A program made the translations under genes and the position numbers. Of a DNA stretch of 64,000 nt, positions 48,854 to 57,849 are shown in pieces. Origin of the DNA: Pseudoflavonifractor sp. MSJ-37 (GTDB lineage Bacteria > Bacillota > Clostridia > Oscillospirales > Oscillospiraceae); contig NZ_JAHLPP010000002.1 in NCBI RefSeq assembly GCF_018917965.1, positions 310,001 through 374,000 on the forward strand, in the 5' to 3' direction. Under the pieces are notes generated by a model. That model saw only the letters and a program-made list of their open reading frames with translations, did no database searches and was not told where the DNA came from. Each line of letters starts with the position of its first letter. Position 1 is the first letter of the stretch.

Positions 48854-49012
48854 TCCCCCAGTCCGGCTGTCCCATTCCCCGGGAAAGGCCGCGTCTCTCC
48901 GTCTATCACGGCTCTGCCGTTATAGGATAAAAAGGAAAAGGAACGAACGTCTCATGCATCGGCCCCGGACCGGAGGGTCCCCGGCCCCGTCTGAAGAAGG
49001 AGGAACTCTGAC

Positions 49013-50203
49013 ATGAACAAGCGCATCCTGTCCGCCGCTGTGGCGGCCACCCTAGCTCTGGGCCTGACCGCCTGCGGCGGCGGCTCCGACAAGCCCGCGG
49101 CTTCCGACGCTCCCGCGAACAGCTCCGCCCCCAGCGCCGGTATCGCAAAGGAGGACCTGAAGATCGGCTTCGTCCACATCGGCGACGAGAGCGACATGGG
49201 CTATACCTACAACATGGTGCAGGGCGCCAAGGAGATGCAGAAGAACCTGGGCATCTCCGACGACCAGATCGTCACCAAGTACAATGTCACCGAGGACGAC
49301 GCCTGCGCGGACGCGCTGAACGAGCTGATGGACGCCGGCTGCAACGTGATCTTCGCCACCAGCTTCGGCTTCGGCGACTATGTGACCGCCGCCGCCCGGG
49401 AGAACCCCGATGTCCAGTTCTGCCACGCTACCGGCACCCAGGCCCACACCGCCGGCCTGGACAACCTCCACAACTGCTTCGCCAGCATCTATGAGGGCCG
49501 CTATCTGGCCGGCATCGCCGCCGGCATGAAGGCCAAGGAGATCGGCAACCCCAAGCTGGGCTATGTGGGCGCCTACCCCTACGCGGAGGTCATCTCCGGC
49601 TACACCGCCTTCTATCTGGGCGCCAAGAGCGTCTGCCCCGAGGCCACGATGGACGTGATCTACACCAACACCTGGAACGATGCCAGCCTGGAGAGCCAGA
49701 CCGCCCAGGCTCTGATCGACCGGGGCTGCGGCGTGATCAGCCAGCACTCCGACTCCACCGGCCCCGCCACCACCGCTGAGGCCAACGGCGCCTTCCAGGT
49801 GGGCTACAACGCCGACATGACCACCGCCGCCCCCGGCGCCTCCCTGCTGTCCTCCCGGATCGACTGGGGCGTGTACTTCACCGAGGCCGTGCAGGACCTG
49901 ATCGACGGCACCCCCATCCCCCAGGATTGGTGCAAGGGCTATGCCGACGGCGCTGTGGCCCTGACCCCGCTGAACGAGGCCATCGCTGCTGAGGGCACTC
50001 AGGACGCCATCGCCGCCGCCGAGGCCGCGCTGAAGGACGGCACGCTGGAGGTCTTCAAGGCGGACCTGAAGGGCGTCAACGCCGACGGCGAGGAAGTGGA
50101 CCTGTCCCAGGGCTTCCAGGAGAGCGACGTGGCCGACGGCCAGACCAGCGCTCCCTACTTCAACTACATCGTGGAGGGTATCACTGAGGTCTCCGCCCAG
50201 TGA
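49013..50203 (+). CDS. BMP-family substrate-binding lipoprotein (nucleoside ABC importer)
   Basis: A 396-residue lipoprotein with a signal peptide and lipobox LTAC (Cys near residue 22), then a BMP/PnrA fold: LKIGFVHIGDESDMGYTYNMVQGAKEM near 47, CNVIFATSFGFGDYV near 110, EGRYLAGIAAGMKAKEIGNPKLGYVGAYPYAEVISGYTAFYLGAKSV near 160 and DRGCGVISQHSDSTGP near 240. These proteins bind purine or pyrimidine nucleosides. GAAGGAGG precedes the ATG. It is the first gene of the importer; a GGCCTGC/GCAGGCC hairpin (50211-50228) after the stop may stabilise its message relative to the downstream genes. Confidence 0.92.
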   Translation: MNKRILSAAVAATLALGLTACGGGSDKPAASDAPANSSAPSAGIAKEDLKIGFVHIGDESDMGYTYNMVQGAKEMQKNLGISDDQIVTKYNVTEDDACADALNELMDAGCNVIFATSFGFGDYVTAAARENPDVQFCHATGTQAHTAGLDNLHNCFASIYEGRYLAGIAAGMKAKEIGNPKLGYVGAYPYAEVISGYTAFYLGAKSVCPEATMDVIYTNTWNDASLESQTAQALIDRGCGVISQHSDSTGPATTAEANGAFQVGYNADMTTAAPGASLLSSRIDWGVYFTEAVQDLIDGTPIPQDWCKGYADGAVALTPLNEAIAAEGTQDAIAAAEAALKDGTLEVFKADLKGVNADGEEVDLSQGFQESDVADGQTSAPYFNYIVEGITEVSAQ

Positions 50204-50210
50204 TCCATCC

Positions 50211-50228
50211 GGCCTGCGTCCGCAGGCC
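50211..50228 (+). terminator. Intercistronic hairpin after the binding-protein gene
   Basis: GGCCTGC, 4 bases, GCAGGCC and no T-run. It more likely protects the 3' end of the binding-protein message than ends transcription; the ATPase gene follows 103 bases later. Confidence 0.45.
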
Positions 50229-50330
50229 CTGAGCCATGACTGACCCCGGGCGGGGCCGCGGTCCCGCGGTCCCGCCCATCCTGTTCCCGCCCCAGGCGGG
50301 GATGCAGACGCGCAGAGAGAGGAGAGCCAT

Positions 50331-51920
50331 ATGGGCACAGGTAACTATGCCATCGAGCTGAGGGAGCTGACCAAGACCTTCGGCGATGTGGTGGCCAACG
50401 ACAAGGTCTCGCTGGCCCTGGAGCGGGGGGAGATCCTCTCCCTGCTGGGCGAGAACGGCAGCGGAAAGACCACGCTGATGAACATGCTGAGCGGCATCTA
50501 CTTCCCGGACGGGGGCGAGATCCTGGTGGACGGAAAGCCCGTCACCATCCGCTCTCCCAAGGACGCCCACGATCTTGGCATCGGCATGATCCACCAGCAC
50601 TTCAAGCTGGTGGACGTGCTGACCGCCGCAGAGAACATCATCCTGGGCATGAAGGGCAAAGGACGTCTGGACCGGAAGGCCGTGGCCCGGGAGGTCCGGG
50701 CGATCAGCGAGAAGTACGGCTTCGAGATCGACCCCGACCAGAAGATCTATGATATGTCGGTCTCCCAGAAGCAGACGGTGGAGATCGTGAAGGTCCTCTA
50801 CCGGGGGGCCAACGTGCTGATCCTGGACGAGCCCACCGCTGTGCTGACCCCCCAGGAGACGGAGAAGCTCTTCGATGTCCTGCGGAGCATGAAGGCCGAC
50901 GGCAAGTCCATCATCATCATCACCCACAAGCTCCGGGAGGTCATGGAGATCTCCGACAAGGTAGCGGTCCTGCGGAAGGGCCAGTATATCGGGACTGTGG
51001 ACACCGCTGACACCGACCCCCAGCGCCTCACCGAGATGATGGTGGGCCGGTCCGTCAGCCTGAACATCGAACGGCCCAAGACCGAATATCAGGACCTGCG
51101 CCTGGAGGTGAAGGGCCTGAACTGCCGCCGGGACGACGGCGTCAAGGCGCTGGAGGACGTGACCTTCCAGGCCATGGGCGGCGAGATCCTGGGCATCGCC
51201 GGCATCGCCGGCTCCGGCCAAAAGGAGCTGCTGGAGTCCATCGCCGGCCTGCACAAGGTGGAGTCCGGCCACATCTTCTACTATCCGCCCCGCCCCGACT
51301 CCGACTTGGCCAGGACCGGCCTCCATGTCCCCACGGACAAGGCCGGGGAGGAGCTGGTGGGCAAGACGCCCACCCAGATCCATCAGATCGGCGTGTCTCT
51401 GGCCTTCGTGCCCGAGGACCGGCTGGGCATGGGCCTGGTGGCGGACATGGGCATGGTGGGCAACATGATGCTCAAGAGCTATCAGTCCGGCAAGGGCCCT
51501 CTGGTGGACCGGAAGGCCCCCAAGGCGTTGGCGGAGATCCTGAAGGACGAGCTGGAGATCGCCACCCCCAGCATCTCCACGCCGGTGCGCCGCCTGTCCG
51601 GCGGCAACGTGCAGAAGGTGCTGGTGGGCCGGGAGATCGCCTCCAGCCCTACGGTGCTCATGACCGCCTACCCGGTCCGGGGCCTGGACATCAACTCCGC
51701 CTATACGATCTACGATCTGCTCAATGAACAGAAGAAGCTGGGGGCCGCCGTGATCCTGGTGGGCGAGGACCTGGACGTCCTGCTGGAGCTGTGCGACCGG
51801 ATCATGGTCCTCTGCGGCGGCAGGGTCAGCGGCGTGGTGGACGCCGCGAAGACCACCAAGGAGGAGGTGGGCCTCCTGATGACCCACATCCCCACGGACC
51901 GAGAGGAGGCGGACGCATGA
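50331..51920 (+). CDS. Nucleoside ABC importer ATP-binding protein with two ATPase domains
   Basis: A 529-residue double ATPase. Domain 1 (about 8-245) has Walker A GENGSGKTTLM near 43, VSQKQTVEI as signature region near 145 and Walker B LILDEPTAVL near 164. Domain 2 (about 258-515) has GIAGIAGSGQKELLE as the Walker A region near 290, signature LSGGNVQKVLVGREI near 423 and a degraded Walker B (VLMTAYPVRGLD instead of LxxxEPTRGLD). Such asymmetry between halves is usual in sugar/nucleoside importers. GAGAGGAG precedes the ATG, and the next gene overlaps by 4 bases. Confidence 0.93.
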   Translation: MGTGNYAIELRELTKTFGDVVANDKVSLALERGEILSLLGENGSGKTTLMNMLSGIYFPDGGEILVDGKPVTIRSPKDAHDLGIGMIHQHFKLVDVLTAAENIILGMKGKGRLDRKAVAREVRAISEKYGFEIDPDQKIYDMSVSQKQTVEIVKVLYRGANVLILDEPTAVLTPQETEKLFDVLRSMKADGKSIIIITHKLREVMEISDKVAVLRKGQYIGTVDTADTDPQRLTEMMVGRSVSLNIERPKTEYQDLRLEVKGLNCRRDDGVKALEDVTFQAMGGEILGIAGIAGSGQKELLESIAGLHKVESGHIFYYPPRPDSDLARTGLHVPTDKAGEELVGKTPTQIHQIGVSLAFVPEDRLGMGLVADMGMVGNMMLKSYQSGKGPLVDRKAPKALAEILKDELEIATPSISTPVRRLSGGNVQKVLVGREIASSPTVLMTAYPVRGLDINSAYTIYDLLNEQKKLGAAVILVGEDLDVLLELCDRIMVLCGGRVSGVVDAAKTTKEEVGLLMTHIPTDREEADA

Positions 51921-53017
51921 GCGCACAGCACATCGAACACAAGGAGCCTCTGCTCCGTCTGGCCAAACGGGACGACATCGCCCGGCCCAAGGCCTGGGCC
52001 ATCCGGGCGGCGGCCATCCTGCTGGCCCTGGTCACCGGCGGCCTGATCATCCTGGCCCTGGGGCACAGTCCCATCGAGGTCTACGGCTCTATGATCGGCG
52101 GGTCCCTGAGCAAGGGGCGGGCCCTGCGGGAGACCGTGAAGAAGGCCATCCCCCTGCTGGGCACGGCTCTGGCCATCGCCCCGGCCTTCAAGATGAAGTT
52201 CTGGAACATCGGCGCGGAGGGCCAGATCCTGGCCGGCGCCATCGCCGCCAGCTACTTCGCCCTCTTCTGGGCGGAGCGCCTGCCCAAGACGGTCCTGCTG
52301 GTCGTCATGGCGGCGGCGGCGGTGATCGCCGGCGGCCTGTGGGGCCTGATCCCCGCCGCGTTCAAGGCCCGCTGGGGCACCAACGAGACCCTGTTCACCC
52401 TGATGCTCAACTACATCGTGCTGGGCTTCGTGAAATACCTCCAGGCCGGTCCCTGGGGCCCGGACCTGAACCCCAACGGCTACCCCAAGATCCCCATGTT
52501 CGCCGAGGCGGCCCTGCTGCCCAAGGCGCTGGGGGTCCACATCGGGTGGATCCTGGTGCTGGCCCTGACGGTGCTGATGTTCGTCTACCTGAACTACAGC
52601 AAGCACGGCTATGAGATCGCCGTGGTGGGCGAGAGCGTCCGCACCGCCCAGTATGCGGGCATGGACGTGCCCGCCATCGTCCGGCGGACCATGTTCCTGT
52701 CCGGCGGCATCGCGGGCCTGATGGGATTCCTCCAGGTGTCCGGCGCCAGCGGCAGCCTGACTGAGAACACGGCGGGCGGCATCGGCTTCACCGCCATCAC
52801 GGTGGCTTGGCTGGCCAAGCTGGACCCCTTCGTCATGATCGCGATCGCGGCCCTGCTGGCGGTGCTGGAGAAGGGCGCGGACACGATCCAGACCATCTAT
52901 ACGATCCCGGCCTCCGCGGCGGAGATGCTGACGGGCATCATCCTCTTCTTCATGCTGGGCTGTGAGTTCTTCATCAACTACCGGGTGATCCTCCGGGGAA
53001 AGGGGGCGCGCAAGTAA
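51917..53017 (+). CDS. Nucleoside ABC importer permease 1
   Basis: A 366-residue permease with about nine to ten helices and the BPD_transp_2-type core: GTALAIAPAFKMKFWNIGAEGQILAGAIAA near residue 80, GTNETLFTLMLNYIVLGFVKYLQ near 155 and YEIAVVGESVRTAQYAGMDV near 230. It pairs with the permease encoded immediately downstream. Its ATG overlaps the ATPase stop (ATGA); the next gene begins directly after its TAA. Confidence 0.93.
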   Translation: MSAQHIEHKEPLLRLAKRDDIARPKAWAIRAAAILLALVTGGLIILALGHSPIEVYGSMIGGSLSKGRALRETVKKAIPLLGTALAIAPAFKMKFWNIGAEGQILAGAIAASYFALFWAERLPKTVLLVVMAAAAVIAGGLWGLIPAAFKARWGTNETLFTLMLNYIVLGFVKYLQAGPWGPDLNPNGYPKIPMFAEAALLPKALGVHIGWILVLALTVLMFVYLNYSKHGYEIAVVGESVRTAQYAGMDVPAIVRRTMFLSGGIAGLMGFLQVSGASGSLTENTAGGIGFTAITVAWLAKLDPFVMIAIAALLAVLEKGADTIQTIYTIPASAAEMLTGIILFFMLGCEFFINYRVILRGKGARK

Positions 53018-54004
53018 ATGAGCAGTCTGTTCAGTATCTCCTTCGTGATCGCCGCCGTGGCGGCGGGCGCGCCCCTGCTGTTCGGCACGCTGGGCGAGCT
53101 CCTGACGGAAAAGTCGGGCAACCTGAACCTGGGCGTGGAGGGCATGATGTATATGGGCGGCGTGGCCGGTCTGGCGGGCGCCTACTACTATGAGCAGGCG
53201 GCGGGGGCCGCGTCCTCCGGCGCTGTGGCGGCGGCGATCGCCACGGTGTGCGCCTTCCTGGCGGCGGCCTTCGGCGCGTTCCTGTACAGCGTGCTGACCA
53301 TCACCCTCCGGGCCAACCAGAACGTGACCGGTCTGGCCCTGACGATTTTCGGCACCGGCTTCGGCAATCTGGTGGGCGAGGCCATGGGCAACGCCGCCGG
53401 CGGCTTCGTGGCGGTGAGCCAGTCCACCAAAAACGTGTTCATCGGCGGCATCCCGGTGCTGAAAGACCTGCCTGTGGTGGGCAAGCTCCTGTTCTCCTAC
53501 AACTATCTGGTGTATCTGGGGCTGGCGCTGGCGGTGGCCCTGGCCTGGTTCCTGGACCGGACCCGCACCGGTCTGGACCTGCGCTCGGTGGGCGAGGACC
53601 CCGGCACCGCAGACGCGGCGGGCATCGACGTGACCCGCTATAAGTATCTGGCCACCTGTGTGGGCGGCGGCATCTCCGGCCTGGGCGGCCTGTATGTGGT
53701 CATGGCCCAGCAGCAGGGCGTGTGGGTCCACGACTGTGTGAACGGCAAGGGCTGGATCGCGGTGGCGCTGGTCATCTTCGCCACCTGGAGCCCCTGGCGG
53801 GCCTTGGTGGGCAGCATGGTGTTCGGCGGCCTGTCGGTCCTGCGGCTCTACATGAGCTGGGGCGGCAACCGTCTGGCGCCGATCTACGACATCGTGCCCT
53901 ATGTGGCCACGGTGGTGGTGCTGATCGCGGTCAGCATCCGCCAGCGCCGGGAGAGCCAGCCCCCGGCCAGCCTCGGCAACGCCTATTTCCGCGAAGAGCG
54001 GTGA
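53018..54004 (+). CDS. Nucleoside ABC importer permease 2
   Basis: A 328-residue permease of the same family as its upstream partner: GTLGELLTEKSGNLNLGVEGMMYMGGVAG near residue 25, LRANQNVTGLALTIFGTGFGN near 95 and TGLDLRSVGEDPGTADAAGIDVTRYK near 185. With the ATPase, permease 1 and the BMP lipoprotein it completes a four-gene importer. The ATG directly follows the previous stop. A terminator follows. Confidence 0.93.
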   Translation: MSSLFSISFVIAAVAAGAPLLFGTLGELLTEKSGNLNLGVEGMMYMGGVAGLAGAYYYEQAAGAASSGAVAAAIATVCAFLAAAFGAFLYSVLTITLRANQNVTGLALTIFGTGFGNLVGEAMGNAAGGFVAVSQSTKNVFIGGIPVLKDLPVVGKLLFSYNYLVYLGLALAVALAWFLDRTRTGLDLRSVGEDPGTADAAGIDVTRYKYLATCVGGGISGLGGLYVVMAQQQGVWVHDCVNGKGWIAVALVIFATWSPWRALVGSMVFGGLSVLRLYMSWGGNRLAPIYDIVPYVATVVVLIAVSIRQRRESQPPASLGNAYFREER

Positions 54005-54018
54005 TCTTCCCCTGAATG

Positions 54019-54049
54019 AAAGGCCTCCTGTGGATGACAGGAGGCCTTT
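54019..54049 (+). terminator. Terminator of the nucleoside importer operon
   Basis: AAAGGCCTCCTG, a 7-base loop, CAGGAGGCCTTT and T's, 14 bases after the stop. Confidence 0.85.
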
Positions 54050-54218
54050 TCGCGTGGAGGGGAGAGGCCGGTGTCGTATCTCCTGGCTGAAAACAGGCAT
54101 CCACGGTCCACGCTCCATGGTCCTCCTCGTCACGATCCCCTTGGAATCGGTCCCGGCGCGGGGCTATACTCGGCTCTGATGATAGGGAATATCTGGATGT
54201 TCGAAGGAGCGGAGCGAT

Positions 54219-56873
54219 ATGACGGCATGGCACAGTCGAAGCGCGGTGGAAGCGCTGGAGGAGCTGGGGTGCGACCGGAAGCGGGGGCTCTCCGGAGAGG
54301 AGGCGGAGCGCCGTCTGCGGGAGCACGGTCCCAACGCCCTGCGGCAGAAGAAGCCGCGCGGCATGGTCCTGCGGGTGCTGGATCAGCTGCGGGACCCCAT
54401 GGTCCTGGTCCTGCTGGGGGCGGCGGGCCTGTCTCTGGCGGTCAGCGGCGGAGAGGACTGGCTGGACGCGGCGATCATCCTGCTGATCGTGGTGGTGAAC
54501 GCCTGTATCTCCATCTCTCAGGAGGACGGGGCACAGCGGGCGCTGGAGGCTCTGCGGGGGATGTCCGCCCCGATGGCACGGGCGGTCCGGGACGGAGAGC
54601 GGGTGCGCCTCCCGGCGGCGGAGCTGGTGCCCGGGGATCTGATCGAGCTGGAGACCGGGGACCAGGTCCCGGCAGACGCCCGGATCCTGGAGTGCGCCGC
54701 CCTGCGGTGCGATGAGAGCGCCCTCACCGGGGAGTCGGCGCCGGTGGAGAAGCGGGCGGGCGGGAGCCTGCCCCCGGAGACGCCGCTGGCCGACCGGAGC
54801 AACATGGTGGCGGGGAGCACTCTGGTCACAGGGGGACGGGCCCTCTGCGTGGTGACGGCCACCGGCATGGACAGCGAGGTGGGCCGGATCGCCGGGATGC
54901 TCCTAGGGGACGGAGACAGTGAGACGCCCCTCCAGAAGAAGATGGGGGAGGTCTCCCGGACCCTGTCCTTCCTGTGTGTGTGCGTCTGCGCGGTCATGTT
55001 CGGGGCGGGGCTCCTGGCCCACCGGCCCATGCTGGAGATGTTCCTGACGGCGGTGTCGCTGGCGGTGGCGGCGATCCCCGAGGGCCTGCCCGCCGTAGTG
55101 ACGATCGTACTGGCGCTGGGGGTCTCCCGGATGGCAGGGCGGAACGCGATCGTCAAGAAGCTCCCGGCGGTGGAGACGCTGGGATGCGCCGCCGTCATCT
55201 GCTCTGACAAGACCGGCACGCTCACGCAGAACCGGATGACCGTCACCGAGGTGTGGACGCCCCGGGACGGGGCCCGGCCTCTGCTCCTCCAGGCGGCGGC
55301 CCTGTGCGGGGATGCCAGGCTCCGGCCGGGACGGGCGGGGGGCCGTCCTGTGGCCGACGGGGACCCCACCGAGGCGGCGCTGGTGGAGCTGGCCGCCCGG
55401 GAGGGAGTGGACCGGACCGAGCTGGAGGCGGAGCTTCCCCGGCGGGGCGAGCTCCCCTTCGATCCGGAGCGGAAGTGCATGACCACGCTCCATGCCCGGC
55501 CCGGCGGGGGCTTCCGGGTGCTGGTGAAGGGGGCCCCGGACGTGCTCCTCCGCCGGTGCGCCATCGGAGAGGAGGAGCGGAAGTCGGCTCTGTCCATCAA
55601 CGCGGGGATGGCGGACCGGGCCCTGCGGGTGCTGGCCCTGGCCTATCGGGATCTGGAGTTCCTGCCCCGGCGGCTGGACAGCGCCAGTCTGGAGCAGGGG
55701 CTCACCTTCCTGGGACTGGCGGGCATGATGGATCCACCCCGGCCCGAGGCGAGGACGGCGGTGGAGCGCTGTCACCGGGCGGGGATCCGGCCGGTGATGA
55801 TCACCGGGGACCACAAGCGTACCGCCGTGGCCGTGGCCCGCGCGCTGGACATCTGCCGGGAGGGGGATCTGGCCGTCACCGGAGAGGACCTGGACCTGAT
55901 GCCTCAGAGCCTGCTGGAGGAGGACGTGGAGCAGTTCTCCGTGTTCGCCCGGGTGACGCCGGAACACAAGCTGAGGATCGTCCGGGCCTGGCAGAAGCGG
56001 GGGAAGGTGGTGGCCATGACCGGCGACGGTGTCAACGATGCCCCGGCTCTGAAGGCGGCGGACATCGGATGCGCCATGGGGATCGGCGGCACCGATGTGG
56101 CAAAGGGGGCGGCGGACATGATCCTCACGGACGATGACTTCTCCACCATCGTGGCGGCGGTGGAGGAGGGGCGGGGGATCTACGCCAACATCCGCAAGGC
56201 GATCCACTACCTGCTCTCCTGCAACATCGGGGAGATCGTGACGGTGTTCCTGGCCACCCTGCTCCAGTTCCGGCAGATGCCGCTGGTGCCGGTCCAGCTC
56301 CTATGGCTGAACCTGGTGACCGACGCTCTGCCTGCCCTGGCCCTGGGAGTGGAGCCGGTGGAGGAGGGACTCATGGACCGGAAGCCCAGGGACGCCCACG
56401 CGCCCCTCTTCGACCGGGCCTTCACCTTCCGGCTGGTGTGGCAGGGAGTGATGGTGGGCCTGCTGACCCTGGCGGCCTATCTGCTGGGGGAATACGTCCT
56501 GTCCGATCCCCGGAGCGCCTCGGCGGCGGCCAACACCATGGCCTTCGCCACTCTGACCTTCTGCCAGCTGTTCCACGCCTTCGACGTGCGGAGCGAGACG
56601 GAGTCCCTGCTCCGGCTGGGGATCGGCTCTAACCCGGCTATGGTCCGGGCCTTTCTGGCGGGGATGGCCATGCAGATGGCGGTGCTTTTCCTGCCGCCCC
56701 TCCGGCGGGTGTTCCGCACGGTGCCCCTGAGCGGGGCGGAGTGGGCGGCCGTGCTGATCCTCTCCCTGACGCCCCTGGCGGTGTGCGAGTGTGCCAAGGC
56801 GGTCCGGCGGGCCGCCGGAGGGGAGAAGGAACGGACGGGCCGGCCCCGCGAGATGGCGGCGGGGAGGAGATGA
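54219..56873 (+). CDS. Calcium-type cation-translocating P-type ATPase
   Basis: An 884-residue P2A ATPase. N-terminal actuator features include LTGES near residue 169. M4 has AAIPEGLPAVVTIVLALGVSRM, the Ca2+-site PEGLP. The phosphorylated Asp is in SDKTGTLT (Asp330), followed by KGAPD near 437 and TGDGVNDAPAL near 600. M5-M6 carry NIGEIV and NLVTDALPALALGVEP, which contribute cation ligands. It probably pumps Ca2+ out of the cell. GGAGCGGAG precedes the ATG. It stands alone. Confidence 0.93.
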   Translation: MTAWHSRSAVEALEELGCDRKRGLSGEEAERRLREHGPNALRQKKPRGMVLRVLDQLRDPMVLVLLGAAGLSLAVSGGEDWLDAAIILLIVVVNACISISQEDGAQRALEALRGMSAPMARAVRDGERVRLPAAELVPGDLIELETGDQVPADARILECAALRCDESALTGESAPVEKRAGGSLPPETPLADRSNMVAGSTLVTGGRALCVVTATGMDSEVGRIAGMLLGDGDSETPLQKKMGEVSRTLSFLCVCVCAVMFGAGLLAHRPMLEMFLTAVSLAVAAIPEGLPAVVTIVLALGVSRMAGRNAIVKKLPAVETLGCAAVICSDKTGTLTQNRMTVTEVWTPRDGARPLLLQAAALCGDARLRPGRAGGRPVADGDPTEAALVELAAREGVDRTELEAELPRRGELPFDPERKCMTTLHARPGGGFRVLVKGAPDVLLRRCAIGEEERKSALSINAGMADRALRVLALAYRDLEFLPRRLDSASLEQGLTFLGLAGMMDPPRPEARTAVERCHRAGIRPVMITGDHKRTAVAVARALDICREGDLAVTGEDLDLMPQSLLEEDVEQFSVFARVTPEHKLRIVRAWQKRGKVVAMTGDGVNDAPALKAADIGCAMGIGGTDVAKGAADMILTDDDFSTIVAAVEEGRGIYANIRKAIHYLLSCNIGEIVTVFLATLLQFRQMPLVPVQLLWLNLVTDALPALALGVEPVEEGLMDRKPRDAHAPLFDRAFTFRLVWQGVMVGLLTLAAYLLGEYVLSDPRSASAAANTMAFATLTFCQLFHAFDVRSETESLLRLGIGSNPAMVRAFLAGMAMQMAVLFLPPLRRVFRTVPLSGAEWAAVLILSLTPLAVCECAKAVRRAAGGEKERTGRPREMAAGRR

Positions 56874-56922
56874 GCGCAAGAGCCTCATGATGTCCCCACA
56901 TATCGGGACCGATGGAAGAAAA

Positions 56923-56961
56923 ACGCCCCCGCCGGGAGCAGAGAGGCTCCGGCGGGGGCGT
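56923..56961 (-). terminator. Terminator between the P-ATPase and CofE-like genes
   Basis: ACGCCCCCGCCGG and its complement enclose a 13-base loop, with TTTTTCTTCC on the minus strand. It serves the CofE-like gene and may also stop the converging P-ATPase transcript. Confidence 0.85.
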
Positions 56962-56973
56962 GCCCATATGCGC

Positions 56974-57690
56974 TTATTCCGCCTCGGCGGCCGCGGGCTG
57001 GGGGCGGATCAGGATGAAGGGGGTGAGCTGGCGGTCCTGGCCCGCGGGGTTGTCCCGGATCAGGTCCAGCAGTTCGGAGTCGCTCTGCTTGAGCTGGGAG
57101 CAGTGGCCCAGCATCTCTACATCCAGGTCATTGGCATCTACGATCATGGAGACGATGCCGGTCTTGGCGTAGATCTCATCGCACACGCCGGTGGGATCGG
57201 AGGGGATCCGGACGCCCATGTGCGCGTACTCGGGGATGTCCTCGCCGTAGAAGCCGTCCAGACCGGAGACCTCCAAGCCGGCGATCTTATAGAAGGTGCC
57301 GTGGATGCCGCGGAGCTTGTCGATGGCGGCCCGGAAGGCCGCCCACAGGATCTTGGGCAGGCCGCAGACGTTGATCGCGAACTGCATCTTGATCGGCAGG
57401 CCCATGCCGGGACCGGCGGAGGTCTGGTGGACGAAGCGGGAGAGGACCTTGGCCCAGAAGCCGGGCTTCAGCTCCTCCTCCGTGACCACCCGCTTCTGGC
57501 AGATAGCGATGACCTTCTCGCTCATGGAGAGGATGTCGCCCTCCTGATACAGGGGCTTCACATACTTCTCCATCAGCTCGATATAGCTCTCGCCCACAGT
57601 GACGAAGTGGGTGGTGATGGCGTGGCGGGCCCAGGTCCTGCCCATGGCCTGGATGGTGATGTTCTTTCCCTCGTTGGCATGGAATTCCAT
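56974..57690 (-). CDS. Coenzyme F420-0:L-glutamate ligase-like (CofE/FbiB family) protein
   Basis: A 238-residue protein resembling the F420 gamma-glutamyl ligase family: VGESYIELMEKYVKPLYQEGDILSMSEKVIAICQKRVV near residue 33, the Gly/Pro-rich FVHQTSAGPGMGLPIKMQ near 86, SGLDGFYGEDIPEYAHMGVRIP near 140, and GVCDEIYAKTGIVSMIVDANDLDVEML near 168, in which Asp and Asn residues bind metal and nucleotide in CofE. Most anaerobic Clostridia do not make F420 and no other F420 gene is seen, so it may glutamylate something else. AAGAGGC precedes the ATG. Single-gene unit. Confidence 0.75.
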   Translation of the reverse strand: MEFHANEGKNITIQAMGRTWARHAITTHFVTVGESYIELMEKYVKPLYQEGDILSMSEKVIAICQKRVVTEEELKPGFWAKVLSRFVHQTSAGPGMGLPIKMQFAINVCGLPKILWAAFRAAIDKLRGIHGTFYKIAGLEVSGLDGFYGEDIPEYAHMGVRIPSDPTGVCDEIYAKTGIVSMIVDANDLDVEMLGHCSQLKQSDSELLDLIRDNPAGQDRQLTPFILIRPQPAAAEAE

Positions 57691-57798
57691 GGAAATGCCT
57701 CTTTTCCTCTATGTAAGATGTAGGAGTCCTTCTGATAGTACGCCCTATTATAACCAGTCCCGCCCTAAAAGGCAACGCTGGCGGGCCATCTTCTCGAA

Positions 57799-57832
57799 AA
57801 ACTCCCCGGAAGCGGCCGCTTCCGGGGAGTTT
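57799..57832 (-). terminator. Terminator of the hydrogenase operon
   Basis: A perfect 34-base palindrome (AAACTCCCCGGAAGCGG and complement), followed by TTTTTC on the minus strand, 18 bases past the stop. Confidence 0.88.
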
Positions 57833-57849
57833 CGTGTCATATGGACGCG

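Noticed and set aside
50331-51920. Inactivated ABC ATPase because of the altered Walker B in the second domain
   Set aside because: Degeneration of the second half is usual in this class of sugar/nucleoside importers, so it is not evidence of a pseudogene.
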